Below, piece by piece: positions 12,301 through 27,300 of a DNA stretch of 64,000 nucleotides. The stretch spans positions 2,157,501-2,221,500 of the forward strand of contig NC_135550.1 in NCBI RefSeq assembly GCF_964340395.1, in the 5' to 3' direction. The stretch is from Glandiceps talaboti. Its lineage: Eukaryota; Hemichordata; Enteropneusta; Spengelidae. Under the pieces are notes generated by a model. The model worked only from the letters and a program-made list of their open reading frames with translations. It ran no database searches and was not told where the DNA came from. Position 1 is the first letter of the stretch. Each line of letters begins with the position of its first letter. Made by a program: the position numbers and the translations under genes.

Positions 12301-15300
12301 ATGAATTGCTTTGTAAGTCAGGAGTAAGATCTTGTAGTCGATTCTAGAACGAACTGGTAACCAATGGAGTTTGATGAGAGTCGGAGTTATGTGTTCATAT
12401 TTCTTTGACCGGGTGATGATTCTTGCAGCTGTGTTTTGTGCGCGCTGAAGTTGGTTTGTGACTGATTCAGGGAGACCATACAGTAAAGAATTACAGTAAT
12501 CAAGTTTAGTGGATACAACAGCATGAAGTACAGCAATCCGCACTTGAGACGTATTGACGTATAGATCCAATGCGGCGGAGATGACAGTACATTGATTTAC
12601 AGGTATTCTTGATGTGCTGGTTATACATGTGGATATTGTCAAAGAGTACACCCAAATTTCGTGCTGTTGTAACTGGTGTGATAGACGCAGAACCAATATT
12701 GACGGAACGAACAGGATCTGGGAGCTGATTGAATTTTGAGCGAATAACAAGAACTTCAGTTTTGCTGTCGTTGAGCTGTAATTTATTAAGTGTCATCCAT
12801 GCCTTGATATCATGGATGCAGGACTCCATACTGTGAATAGCAGTTGGTGAATCTTGATGGGAGAACGCAAGGTATAGCTCATTATCATCAGCATACTGAT
12901 GAAACTTTAAGTTATGGCGATGAATCAGATTACCGAGTGGTGCTGTATAAATTGTGAATAAAAGGGGACCGAGGACGGACCCTTGAGGCACCCCGTGGAA
13001 TTTAACCAGGTTTCTGTGAGAAACATGAGATGAATGGTGTGAGTGATCCAGTATGAAATTGATTGTTTACGGAATGTGCGTTGAATATCGTTTAATAGTT
13101 TATCAAAGATTGAAGACTTGGCGGAGACACGCGTACATGTAGGTCTATTGGTGACAGTAGTAACAAATATGGTAGATGCTGAAGTGGAGTTGACATTTCA
13201 CTCCTGTTACTTTCAGACGTCAGGTGGTTGTAAGACGAAGAAATCATTGAAGTGGATGACAAATCGATGCTCGAGTTTTGCCAGCTGTGCAGCCTCTTTT
13301 AGTTGGTGGAAATTTGCGTAGATTCAGATCCTTGATTCGCTGCCAGATGTTGGAATTTAGTCTTGATTGTGAGCCGTTTAAATCATAGTTTTAATGCTAA
13401 TGAAGCTTAATCGTGAATAATGGCATGATGTCCAGGTGTTTGGGTATGCAAAATGAACAAACCTTGATGAAGATTTCTTGAAAATCCCAAAGATTTCTTA
13501 ACCAGAAAACTTCTTCACACAAGCAAGTTTCGCAGATATGGGAAGGCCAGTTGCTTCCAGAGTACTTTGTAAATGTCTCCACTTGATTTTGGAACAAGGA
13601 CTGCAGGGGTTGAGTGGGTAATTTGAAGGCAAGATGGAGTTACATGTAGAGTACATTTGTATGTGGGTGCTGCCGAAGCACGACCCCCTAGCATTATATT
13701 TATTACTAATGTGAAATAACCATCGGTCCATCGTAAGAAGCCAGAGCTCGTTATTTCGCAGTGTTCTGGAAGAAATAACAGCTCTGGTGTGCGAGAATGT
13801 TCAGCAAATGAACACCTATAGACATGGACATTCAATTAAGTGTACGAATTTTAATGTGTTAATGAGATTTCCCTTCAAATCTGAGATGCCATCAGTGCAC
13901 TGCAGTGACTGTTGGAGAGCCTGGCGTCTTTTTTTTCACTCAAGAAATAGAGGATTTTATCAGTCATTGCAGCATTTTAGGTTATCATCGTTTTTATGAA
14001 GGTGGGTATGTTGTTATGTAAAATTTGAACATGAATAGAGTTTTTAGTGACTTTTACATGATCTCCGTGTGTGCTAACTCAATTTTTGGTAAATTGACAT
14101 CTGTACGAATTACAGAATCATGGCCACTATGTTTCAAAATTAGAATTTTTTGAACATTTACATCATATATTTATTGTTCTTGTTTGATTTTGGTCGTTTC
14201 AAGGCATAATTCCATGAAGAATGGCCAATACAAATCACTATAGTTCACACTTATCTATAATCAATATGGCCGTCAACCTCGTGAATATTACACTGTGGCA
14301 TTGACACATTTTCCGGAGAAAAAAAGAGCTAGATTTTAGCACAGAATCTCATGTAATCAACATCTTATTTTTTGTAAATTTACAAGCAATACCAATGACC
14401 AAGAATTATATATTAAAACACCCAAACAAGTTTCTTATTTGGGTGGGAATATACAATGTGACTCGTTTACATTACATACATGCCAATCACTGGATCAGGG
14501 CAAAAATGACATCGAAGTTCATGTATCACTGTATTATCTAGTTCGAGAGAAAATACAACACCGTCACTCCACACACACTTGTTTGGCAGTTTTGGTATAA
14601 GTTTTTGCTCTTCCTTTTTGTCAGGAATGGATACTGTTGGAGGCTGTGATCCCGTTGTTGATTAAAAAAACCACAAAAACAGAAATTACTAAACAGAAGG
14701 AAAACACACACCCTCGTACACCACAGAAAAACAAAAAAAATCAGCGAGTGTATATTGTATGAGTAGTTATATGAAGAAAGAACATTAAAATCAATAAAAA
14801 AATTAGTTTGACAAGTTCAATACAGTATTTTACGATCCCTTATTGATGCTATACAAAAACATTCAAGGCCATCGAAGCCCAACCCTACGTACCGTATGTA
14901 CGCACACGGTACACTGTTACATCATAGGGTCTATGGTTACACCCCAGTCTTAGTAATTTTCTAACTACACGTCAAATTGAAATCCGTACGATTTAAGGAC
15001 CACATAAGGTAAAGACTCCAAATTTGGCACAGATAATGGATATAAACTGAAATTTTAGTCTTCAAAATTTTGTGTTGTTTTGAGCATTATGAACCTATTT
15101 TGTCAGCCACGGTTAATTCAACACAGATGTACAATGTACATACATATATGTACCCACAATCATTAACTTGAGAACTTGCAAGGTCAGATTGAAATATGTA
15201 CGAAATATAGACCACATAAGCTAGAGACACCAAATTTGGCACAGATAATGAATATAAACTAAAATTTTAGTCCTGAAAATTTTGTGTTGTTTCAAGCATC

Positions 15301-18300
15301 GCAACATGCCTTGCTGGCAGGACAAAGTTTGACACAGACACAACACAGCTACAATCATTAGCATCGACCGTAATTTGACAACTTGCAAATTTCCTGCTAT
15401 AACATTTATTCAATATTATAAATACGCATTGTAAGGGTTCATTAATACATAATAAGAAATATTTACCTTGGAAATTGAGTGAAAATATGATTTACGGGGT
15501 TGTAAGCCACGGAAACTTCTGTGTAGTCCTCACACGATGTTGACAAGGTCGCCATCATGAAAGCATACGCCAGAACGAGGCTCTGCAGCAAGCCATTATT
15601 GTGTAATTTGCTATCCAGTCCTTAGACTGGATCAGCATGTGGATAAACATTAAAAAAAAAACTGTACAGTTATGCTACAATGCCATCTGCGCTATTTTTA
15701 ATCCAACATTTTAAGTGATAATGGTATTTTAATCATGACTTGTGAGGCATATGCACATCATTTAATTTTGCAATCTTGACCTGTATAGCAAAATGGAGGC
15801 CATATTTGTGAAAAAATCCACATTTTGCCTATCAATTGTATCAAAAGTTTGATACATATGGACACCATTCAAGTGTCTACCCCACATTATCAATGATAAG
15901 CTTTCTAATGAGACTTTGACCCTTCGCCATAAAAAAAACATTCTCAAGGTGAAATGACCAAAATTTTTCCTTCTAAGTTAACTCAAGAAGCTAAATAAAC
16001 AAAGACTCCATTTAAATGTCTATACCCCAAAGCTACATGTACCTGTAAGCTTTCTTTTTATGTCTTTACTTTTGCCTTTTGCTACATTTTGTTTTGTATG
16101 TCTTCAATGAAGGCTTGTTTATGTTTTCAAATTTATTTATCTGCAAATAATTTAATCTACAAAGTTTTTCTAATGAGTTCTTGAGGGCCCATGGAAGTAG
16201 GATTGTAAAATGTAGTCATGAAAAACAGTTCTCTGGCAGAGCTATAGAAAAGTTTAAAAGAATAATCCTCATGGCTCCAGTGATACGATAGTGACCTTTC
16301 AGTTGTAAATACAATAAAAAAAGAAATGGTATGTGCAAATGTAGTGTGCAGTTTGATTTCAAATTTGATTAAACTGCTATGATTCTGATTATTCTTGTTA
16401 TGTCATACAGGTTATCAGAAATCCTAAATTATTTGCCTGCAGTTGTCAAAGTTGTGTGTGTGTAGTTGCTGACAATGACTTGTCAGTATTTGATGGGAAT
16501 GGTCAACAGTTCAAGTTCACAATCAGTTTTGGTGAGTCAAACATTTTATTAACTGATGATACAACCATAATGTAGATGTACATGTACTTTGAAATACTCT
16601 ATTAATCATGTACTCATGGTACATTGTACATTAGTGTTCTACCACGAAAGGTACATTCATTTCAGTGCATTGATTTCTGTCAACGAGCTGACATTTGTAT
16701 ATAATCATAGGGGGCTCAGGCTTAGTTATGTGTATGAAAACAAACACAAACAAAATAGACAGACATATCACAACATATGAACACTGACAAACATGAACAA
16801 TAGCCTGTTGTGAGGGTAATTAAAAATAAATAACAACAATGTTTCTATGCAACAAGAATTATAAATATGTTTTCCTATATATGAAATGGTCACTTAATTG
16901 CCATACCCTTATAAAATCATGCCATAACCATTGTCTTTTACATGGACTTGCCCTGAACAGGGTTACATAAGGGATGTGACTGATCCCTACCTAATGCAAG
17001 TATTATATTTTTCAAGTCGTAAAGAAATTGCCAATTCGACTTCTGATCATCATCATTCATGTTTGTCAGTGTTTATATGTTATTGTTTGTTTGTTTGTTT
17101 GTTTGGTTGCTTTGTTTTGTGTGTTTTTGTAAAGATAGCTAACAGTAACTAAGCCTGAGCCCCTGTGCAAAGTTTTCTCATAATCATACTGGATTAAGAA
17201 ACCCATAATGGCATACATTAGGTTCTAAAGCTGTGATTATTAAAGACTGTATTTGTAAAGAACTGGTATATTATTGAGTCAGCTTTTAAGTCCCAAGAAT
17301 CCTCATCATATTGACAAGGAATCTGGTTCTAATTACATGGTACTTCATTCAGTGTTACATTGTATCATAATTTTGAAGAGAAACCCTGGAAAGTCAAATC
17401 TACATATGTGGTAGAAACAAGGTTAAACATAACACATTTTTCATAAATTGCACTTGCACAGGTATAGTTATTTTGTTCCCAATATATTTTCATTATTGAG
17501 CCAGAATGTATTTGTGATCTAAGGGTTTGTCACTTTGAGTTGACAAGGCCCCTTAGGTCACTCATCATATATTCATTGGCAGAATGTAGAAAATATATTG
17601 GGAATGATAACATGTAAATTGTAATTATTTTTTCACAGATTCTGAAGTTGATGTAGTCACATGGAGTAATACTGCAGCCTTCCTGGTAGTTGCAGAAAGG
17701 GATGGTACAATTCATATTGTTGATGTCCAGTCTGAGGAGATATTATTTGCTCAGGTCTGCTTGAATATATGATTTACTACTTAAATTTGTAAATTTATTT
17801 AATTCAAAACAAATGAGTGTGTGTTCCTTGCTTTTGCCTGAAAATGACTGTATGGCTGTATAATGTATTATTAAAGCTGATGGGAACTTTAGAAAGTTGA
17901 TGAGCTGTATATGCTACTTTTTTCTGTTACTTTGAGTAGTACATGTATGGCAGTTACATAAACATTTTGAGAATTTGCATTTTACCAGAAAAAGTAGAGC
18001 TAATTTTAAAGCCAAACTTGGCAAATATCAACTATTGTGATCTGGAGTTGCATTCTATGATTTTCAATATTGAAGTAAGAAAAGCCTCTCAAATACTTAC
18101 ACTACCCATATAGTCTATTCCATTATATCACTTACACATGTATAACAGCCAGGACTATGCAATTGTGTTAGGGTGGGGGTGGGGTTCACATTCACACACC
18201 CTCTTCATTTTGAACAACACATATATTTCACACCTTGGGATTCAGGCTAATACAATGATTTTGTTCATAATTGCAGACACTTGTTGATAACATTGCCAAT

Positions 18301-21300
18301 GGTAATGAGGAGAATGGAATTGAGAATCACCATGCCACCTTCAACAATATAATGCTTGATGAGTCCAATTGTAAAGGTAGGTATATCAGATATGCACACT
18401 GACTGTGGTAGTCATGATTGACCATGATACAAGAAAATATTCAAGTTTATTAAACGCATAGTGCCACTGACATTTATTATTTAGAATGTTTTTTGGTCTT
18501 CTACTGTTCAAGAACATATCAGATAATCCAACTTAACTTATGATTCTCAAATGTAGGGAGTTACAACTTGGTGATATCAACAGAAAACTGTGGTTGTTTT
18601 GTCTTTTCCAACATTCTTCTTGACCAACTCTGTCAAGGTAGGTATCAAATAATTAAAATGTGATTTGCACAAAGTGCACATTTCTTATAAAAGATTTGTA
18701 GAATATCAACTCTAATGTTTTGTTTTTGCATGTTCTGTATCGTAAGTGCTACTCTTCTTGGATGCCAACAATAGATAGTTTGTCTTGTCAATCACATGTA
18801 CTATCCTTATGACTGTCTTCACATTGATTTGTTTTACCACACTGTATGTGTGACTGTACTTGATTGACAAAATGGACTCTTTGTATTTACATAATGCAGT
18901 GTTTTTCTCTGGGTCAAAAAATTTACTAGCAATTTGGCTAATATGCCTCAAAATTTATTAGCCAAACCAGACTTTCAATTAGCCAAACTTTTGCGATAAT
19001 AATGTACCTATATAAATAAAGACAATAACGCAAACTTGTATGTTTTTACTCTGTTTATTTACATACATTTTTCATGTCATGTTGGCAAATGTACAGTTCT
19101 CATCTTTGCTTCGAAGTTGTAGCACCAAACATCTAGGTTTTAGTCAGTTCTCGTTACTATTTTCTAAATCTCAATGTGCAGTGTGACCTGTGAAATTTGA
19201 ATATGACCCATCATATGCATAACGTTTCAACAGTTTCATGTGCCTCATGACCATTTCCTGACGTGGAGAGCAGCACATCTTGGGTAATTAGAAGCTACGC
19301 GATATTATCATTACTTATCCACGTGATTGGTTACTTATTAACAGATGTAGTTAGAAAGGGTTTCCACCGATAGCATGGCCATTATGGTGAAGCATCTTCC
19401 CTCACCAGTGAAGCGATGATCAAATGCACCACATCGTTGGACAGCTTATACTGAAAACTTCACTTCGATAAATTCAAACTGCCACGTCACCATTTCATTC
19501 TCCCTAAAACTGAAACTTTTTCTTTTTGAGCTTCGTTACTAGATCGAACGCATTACGTGAATTACTGTTCACTACACCATGCTCTTCGTCTGAGGTGAAC
19601 ATGGTTCGCACGTTATGTATCGTTCAAGAATAAACGAATATCTTTGTGTATTATGAGTTAACAGTTCTCCTGCAAAGTGGAAGGGCCCGGTAAAGACGAC
19701 TCGTCTTCCATCGCCCTTTGCATGTGACGAACTACTTGATCAAATTTTACAAGTATGGATCGCATGATCAGATGCTGAAAGTTTTACACAACGGAACTTA
19801 CATGTTTGTTGGATGGGACATTTATTTGCATTGCTGATGTAACAATTGTATGATTTGTTTGACTTTTGAGGAACGCACACAATGTGTACACTTCCTTCTA
19901 AATATACATATAATACAATGTAGTTTAAATTACGGATATTCCACGTTGCAACAATACCATTACGCATAGATTTTCTGGGGCTCTCTTCTAAATTGGCTTC
20001 GCAAGTTTGGCTAATTGTATCAAAAATATTCTCGCCAAATGCATTGTGCGATTTGTTGAGTGGGCAGCAGAAACACTGCATAATGTAAAGTTTTGCTATA
20101 GGTCCCAGTATGTTTTTGTCTTCCTGGTCAGGGAAGGAAATGTTGTCATTTAAATCTCCAAATGCACTGTGATGTGAACACACAACACACAACACAGTGA
20201 GTGTAGAACCATCATGGCATTTTAGTTACATATTGCTACCAATGGTGAAATGCAAAGCATAATGTACACTTAGTCTAATATTGTTTTAATTTATCTTTTC
20301 AGCTCTTCATAATGGCGATGCAGCCTTAGCACAAAAGGTAAGAACTTGTTGTTTTCATTTAAATTATGGAAGTTATGGAAGTGATCTTGTTACAAGAGTC
20401 TGTCAACGTAGATTACGTACATGTTACAAAATGGGCACATTAACATTATGAACTTGAATTTGTACAATCGTTGATGCCCTCTGAACAATTCAGTGTAATT
20501 TCTGGGCCATAGAACACTTGGGTGACAGCAAATGTGTGATTGATTGATTGTGATTAAAGGAAAGAGATAAATAAACTTTCATAAACTGTTGTCTTTTCTC
20601 ACTTTATATTGACTGAATAAAGACACTTTGTTGACTTTAATCCTTAATCCTTGTCTTTATCTAAATATGCAAATTTGACCATGTGGCGGCCATATTTGTA
20701 GTAAAAAAATCAATATTTACTGCATAACTCAAAAACTGTAATACATTGACACTCCATTCAGTTGTCTAACCCCATATTATCAGATGCAAGATGTCTTTGG
20801 TGACTTGACCTTTGACTTGACCTCATGGTCAATTATCAAAATCAGTCATTCCTGCCTATCATAGACATATTGTAGTATTTACATATTGCCAATTTCTTTA
20901 AATCAGTCAGTCAGTCAGTCGTCAATCAATCAATCAATCAATCAATCAGTCAATCAATCAATCAGTCAATCACATGTTTGTTGCCACCCTGTGTAGAACA
21001 CTGACACTTTTAAAACGTGAATGACATCTTTAAATAAGGGTCCAATTCAGATTAGGATTAAAATTTAGATGTGAAAATCATATGTCTGGCAGAGCTATTA
21101 TAGAAAAGATTTTGTTTATCATATGCCTGGCAGAGCTATTATAGAAAAGATTTTGTTTAAATCAAGAAGTGATCCTTATGGCTTCACTGATGAGATAAAC
21201 CTAATGTGAGAACCTGGGATTGAAAACCCTGGCCTTTAAGTCTCCTCTGATGAGATAAACCTAATGTGAGAACCTGGGATTGAAACCATGGCCTTTAAGT

Positions 21301-24300
21301 CTCCACTGATGAGATAAACCTAATGTGAGAACCTGGGATTGAAACCTTGGCCTTTAAGTCTCCTCTGATGAGATAAACCTAATGTGAGAACCTGGGATTG
21401 AAACCATGGCCTTTAAGTCTCCACTGATGAGATAAACCTAATGTGAGAACCTGGGATTGAAACCCTGGCCTTTAAGTCTCCACTGATGAGATAAACCTAA
21501 TGTGAGAACCTGGGATTGAAACCATGGCCTTTAAGTCTCCACTGATAAGATAACACTAATGTGAGAACCTGGGATTGAAAACCCTGGCCTTTAAGTCTCC
21601 ACTGATGAGATAAACCTAATGTGAGAACCTGGGATTGAAACCTTGGCCTTTAAGTCTCCACTGATGAGATAAACCTAATGCGTGAACCTGGGATTGAAAC
21701 CCTGGCCTTTAAGTCTCCACTGAGGAGATAAACCTAATGCGTGAACCTGGGATTGAAACCCTGGCCTTTAAGTCTCCATTGATGAGATAAACCTAATGTG
21801 AGAACCTGGGATTGAAACCATGGCCTTTAAGTCTCCACTGATGAGATAAACCTAATGTGAGAACCTGGGATTGAAACCATGGCCTTTAAGTCTCCACTGA
21901 TGAGATAAACCTAATGTGAGAACCTGGGATTGATACCCAGGCCTTTAAGTCCCCACTGATAAGATAACACTAATGTGAGAACCTGGGATTGAAACCCTGG
22001 CCTTTAAGTCTCCACTGATGAGATAAACCTAATGTGAGAACCTGGGATTGAAACCCTGGCCTTTAAGTCTCCACTGATGAGATAAACCTAATGTGAGAAC
22101 CTGGGATTGAAACCTTGGCCTTTAAGTCTCCACTGATAAGATAACACTAATGTGAGAACCTGGGATTGATACCCTGGCCTTTAAGTCTCCACTGATGAGA
22201 TAAACCTAATGTGCGAACCTGGGATTGATACCCTGGCCTTTAAGTCTCCACTGATGAGATAAACCTAATGTGAGAACCTGGGATTGAAACCCTGGCCTTT
22301 AAGTCTCCATTGATGAGATAAACCTAATGTGAGAACCTGGGATTGAAACCCTGGCCTTTAAGTCTCCATTGATGAGATAAACCTAATGTGAGAACCTGGG
22401 ATTGAAACCCTGGCCTTTAAGTCTCCACTGATGAGATAAACCTAATGTGAGAACCTGGGATTGAAACCCTGGCCTTTAAGTCTCCACTGATGAGATAAAC
22501 CTAATGTGAGAACCTGGGATTGAAACCCTGGCCTTTAAGTCTCCACTGATGAGATAAACCTAATGTGAGAACCTGGGATTGAAACCCTGGCCTTTAACTC
22601 TCCACTGATAAGATAACACTAATGTGAGAACCTGGGATTGAAACCCTGGCCTTTAAGTCCCCACTGATAAGATAACACTAATGTGAGAACCTGGGATTGA
22701 AACCCTGGCCTTTAAGTCTCCACTGATGAGATAAACCTAATGTGAGAACCTGGGATTGAAACCCTGGCCTTTAAGTCTCCACTGATGAGATAACACTAAT
22801 GTGAGAACCTGGGATTGAAACCCTGGCCTTTAAGTCTCCATTGATGAGATAAACCTAATGTGAGAACCTGGGATTGAAACCATGGCCTTTAAGTCTCCAC
22901 TGATGAGATAAACCTAATGTGAGAACCTGGGATTGAAACCATGGCCTTTAAGTCTCCACTGATGAGATAAACCTAATGTGAGAACCTGGGATTGAAACCA
23001 TGGCCTTTAAGTCTCCACTGATGAGATAAACCTAATGTGAGAACCTGGGATTGAAACCATGGCCTTTAAGTCTCCACTGATGAGATAAACCTAATGCGTG
23101 AACCTGGGATTGAAACCCTGGCCTTTAAGTCTCCATTGATAAGATAAACCTAATGTGAGAACCTGGGATTGAAACCCTGGTCTTTAAGTCTCCACTGATG
23201 AGATAAACCTAATGTGAGAACCTGGGATTGAAACCCTGGCCTTTAAGTCTCCACTGATGAGATAAACCTAATGTGAGAACCTGGGATTGAAACCCTGGCC
23301 TTTAAGTCTCCATTGATGAGATAAACCTAATGTGAGAACCTGGGATTGAAACCCTGGCCTTTAAGTCTCCACTGATGAGATAAACCTAATGCGTGAACCT
23401 GGGATTGAAACCCAGGCCTTTAAGTCCCCACTGATAAGATAACACTAATGTGAGAACCTGGGATTGAAACCCTGGCCTTTAAGTCTCCATTGATGAGATA
23501 AACCTAATGTGAGAACCTGGGATTAAAACCCTGGCCTTTAACTCTCCACTGATGAGATAAACCTAATGCGAGAACCTGGGATTGATACCCTGGCCTTTAA
23601 GTCTCCACTGATGAGATAAACCTAATGCGAGAACCTGGGATTGAAACCCTGGCCTTTAAGTCTCCACTGATGAGATAAACCTAATGTGAGAACCTGGGAT
23701 TGAAACCATGGCCTTTAAGTCTCCATTGATGAGATAAACCTAATGTGAGAACCTGGGATTGAAACCATGGCCTTTAAGTCTCCACTGATGAGATAACACT
23801 AATGTGAGAACCTGGGATTGAAACCCTGGCCTTTAAGTCTCCACTGATGAGATAAACCTAATGCGAGAACCTGGGATTGAAACCCTGGCCTTTAAGTCTC
23901 CACTGATGAGATAAACCTAATGCGAGAACCTGGGATTGATACCCTGGCCTTTAAGTCTCCACTGAGGAGATAAACCTAATGCGAGAACCTGGGATTGAAA
24001 CCCTGGTCTTTAAGTCTCCACTGATGAGATAAACCTAATGTGAGAACCTGGGATTGAAACCCTGGCCTTTAAGTCTCCACTGATGAGATAACACTAATGT
24101 GAGAACCTGGGATTGAAACCCTGGCCTTTAAGTCTCCACTGATAAGATAACACTAATGTGAGAACCTGGGATTGAAACCCTGGTCTTTAAGTCTCCACTG
24201 ATGAGATAAACCTAATGTGAGAACCTGGGATTGAAACCATGGCCTTTAAGTCTCCACTGATAAGATAAACCTAATGTGAGAACCTGGGATTGAAACCCTG

Positions 24301-27300
24301 GCCTTTAAGTCTCCACTGATGAGATAAACCTAATGTGAGAACCTGGGATTGAAACCTTGGCCTTTAAGTCTCCACTGATAAGATAACACTAATGTGAGAA
24401 CCTGGGATTGATACCCTGGCCTTTAAGTCTCCACTGATGAGATAAACCTAATGTGAGAACCTGGGATTGAAACCCTAGTCTTTAAGTCTCCACTGATGAG
24501 ATAAACCTAATGTGAGAACCTGGGATTGAAACCTTGGCCTTTAAGTCTCCACTGATAAGATAACACTAATGTGAGAACCTGGGATTGATACCCTGGCCTT
24601 TAAGTCTCCACTGATGAGATAAACCTAATGTGAGAACCTGGGATTGAAACCCTGGCCTTTAAGTCCCCACTGATAAGATAACACTAATGTGAGAACCTGG
24701 GATTGAAACCCTGGCCTTTAAGTCTCCACTGATGAGATAACACTAATGTGAGAACCTGGGATTGAAACCCTGGCCTTTAAGTCTCCATTGATGAGATAAA
24801 CCTAATGTGAGAACCTGGGATTGATACCCTGGCCTTTAAGTCTCCACTGATGAGATAAACCTAATGTGAGAACCTGGGATTGAAACCATGGCCTTTAAGT
24901 CTCCACTGATGAGATAAACCTAATGTGAGAACCTGGGGTTGAAACCCTGGCCTTTAACTCTCCACTGATAAGATAACACTAATGTGAGAACCTGGGATTG
25001 AAACCCTGGCCTTTAAGTCTCCACTGATGAGATAAACCTAATGTGAGAACCTGGGATTGAAACCCTAGTCTTTAAGTCTCCACTGATGAGATAAACCTAA
25101 TGTGAGAACCTGGGATTGAAACCCTGGCCTTAAAGTCTCCTCTGATGAGATAAACCTAATGTGAGAACCTGGGATTGAAACCCTGGCCTTTAAGTCTCCA
25201 CTGATGAGATAAACCTAATGTGAGAACCTGGGATTGAAACCCTAGTCTTTAAGTCTCCATTGATAAGATAAACCTAATGTGAGAACCTGGGATTGAAACC
25301 CTGGCCTTTAAGTCTCCACTGATGAGATAAACCTAATGTGAGAACCTGGGATTGATACCCTGGCCTTTAAGTCTCCACTGATGAGATAAACCTAATGTGA
25401 GAACCTGGGATTGATACCCTGGCCTTTAAGTCTCCACTGATGAGATAAACCTAATGTGAGAACCTGGGATTGATACCCTAGCCTTTAAGTCTCCACTGAT
25501 GAGATAAACCTAATGTGAGAACCTAGGATTGAAACCCTGGCCTTTAAGTCTCCACTGATGAGATAAACCTAATGCGAGAACCTGGGATTGAAACCATGGC
25601 CTTTAAGTCTCCACTGATGAGATAAACCTAATGTGAGAACCTGGGATTGAAACCCTGGTCTTTAAGTCTCCACTGATGAGATAAACCTAATGTGAGAACC
25701 TGGGATTGAAACCCTGGCCTTTAAGTCTCCACTGATAAGATAACACTAATGTGAGAACCTGGGATTGATACCCTGGCCTTTAAGTCTCCACTGATGAGAG
25801 AAACCTAATGTGCGAACCTGGGATTGATACCCTGGCCTTTAAGTCTCCACTGATAAGATAACACTAATGTGAGAACCTGGGATTGAAACCCTGGCCTTTA
25901 AGTCTCCACTGATGAGATAAACCTAATGTGAGAACCTGGGATTGAAACCCTGGCCTTTAAGTCTCCACTGATGAGATAAACCTAATGTGAGAACCTGGGA
26001 TTGAAACCCTGGCCTTTAAGTCTCCACTGATGAGATAAACCTAATGTGAGAACCTGGGATTGAAACCCTGGCCTTTAAGTCTCCACTGATGAGATAAACC
26101 TAATGTGAGAACCTGGGATTGAAACCATGGCCTTTAAGTCTCCACTGATGAGATAAACCTAATGTGAGAACCTGGGATTGATACCCTAGCCTTTAAGTCT
26201 CCACTGATAAGATAACACTAATGTGAGAACCTGGGATTGAAACCCTGGCCTTTAAGTCTCCACTGATGAGATAAACCTAATGTGAGAACCTGGGATTGAA
26301 ACCCTGGCCTTTAAGTCTCCACTGATGAGATAAACCTAATGTGAGAACCTGGGATTGAAACCCTGGCCTTTAAGTCTCCACTGATGAGATAAACCTAATG
26401 TGAGAACCTGGGATTGAAACCCTGGCCTTTAAGTCTCCACTGATGAGATAAACCTAATGTGAGAACCTGGGATTGAAACCATGGCCTTTAAGTCTCCACT
26501 GATGAGATAAACCTAATGTGAGAACCTGGGATTGATACCCTAGTCTTTAAGTCTCCACTGATGAGATAAACCTAATGTGAGAACCTGGGATTGAAACCTT
26601 GGCCTTTAAGTCTCCACTGATAAGATAACACTAATGTGAGAACCTGGGATTGATACCCTGGCCTTTAAGTCTCCACTGATGAGATAAACCTAATGTGAGA
26701 ACCTGGGATTGAAACCCTGGCCTTTAAGTCCCCACTGATAAGATAACACTAATGTGAGAACCTGGGATTGAAACCCTGGCCTTTAAGTCTCCACTGATGA
26801 GATAACACTAATGTGAGAACCTGGGATTGAAACCCTGGCCTTTAAGTCTCCATTGATGAGATAAACCTAATGTGAGAACCTGGGATTGATACCCTGGCCT
26901 TTAAGTCTCCACTGATGAGATAAACCTAATGTGAGAACCTGGGATTGAAACCATGGCCTTTAAGTCTCCACTGATGAGATAAACCTAATGTGAGAACCTG
27001 GGGTTGAAACCCTGGCCTTTAACTCTCCACTGATAAGATAACACTAATGTGAGAACCTGGGATTGAAACCCTGGCCTTTAAGTCTCCACTGATGAGATAA
27101 ACCTAATGTGAGAACCTGGGATTGAAACCCTAGTCTTTAAGTCTCCACTGATGAGATAAACCTAATGTGAGAACCTGGGATTGAAACCCTGGCCTTAAAG
27201 TCTCCTCTGATGAGATAAACCTAATGTGAGAACCTGGGATTGAAACCCTGGCCTTTAAGTCTCCACTGATGAGATAAACCTAATGTGAGAACCTGGGATT

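Larger units (their letters stand above)
2929..16410 (+). other. KNTC1 intron 1 (13.5 kb)
   Basis: Donor GTACGT at 2929, acceptor CATACAG ending at 16410. Filled by three LINE fragments, simple repeats and dispersed noncoding repeats that are listed separately. The stretches 4,962-6,298, 6,345-7,950, 8,138-9,021 and 9,250-9,750 are AT-rich. I see no convincing coding content in them, apart from two degenerate direct repeats of ~300 bp around 7,030-7,330 and 7,340-7,640, and a small CpG-rich patch near 8,930-8,960. Confidence 0.85.

Noticed and set aside
13397-13835. Three overlapping minus-strand frames next to the LINE
   Set aside because: Mutually overlapping, no recognised motif; at best the 5' region of the LINE, not supportable as genes.
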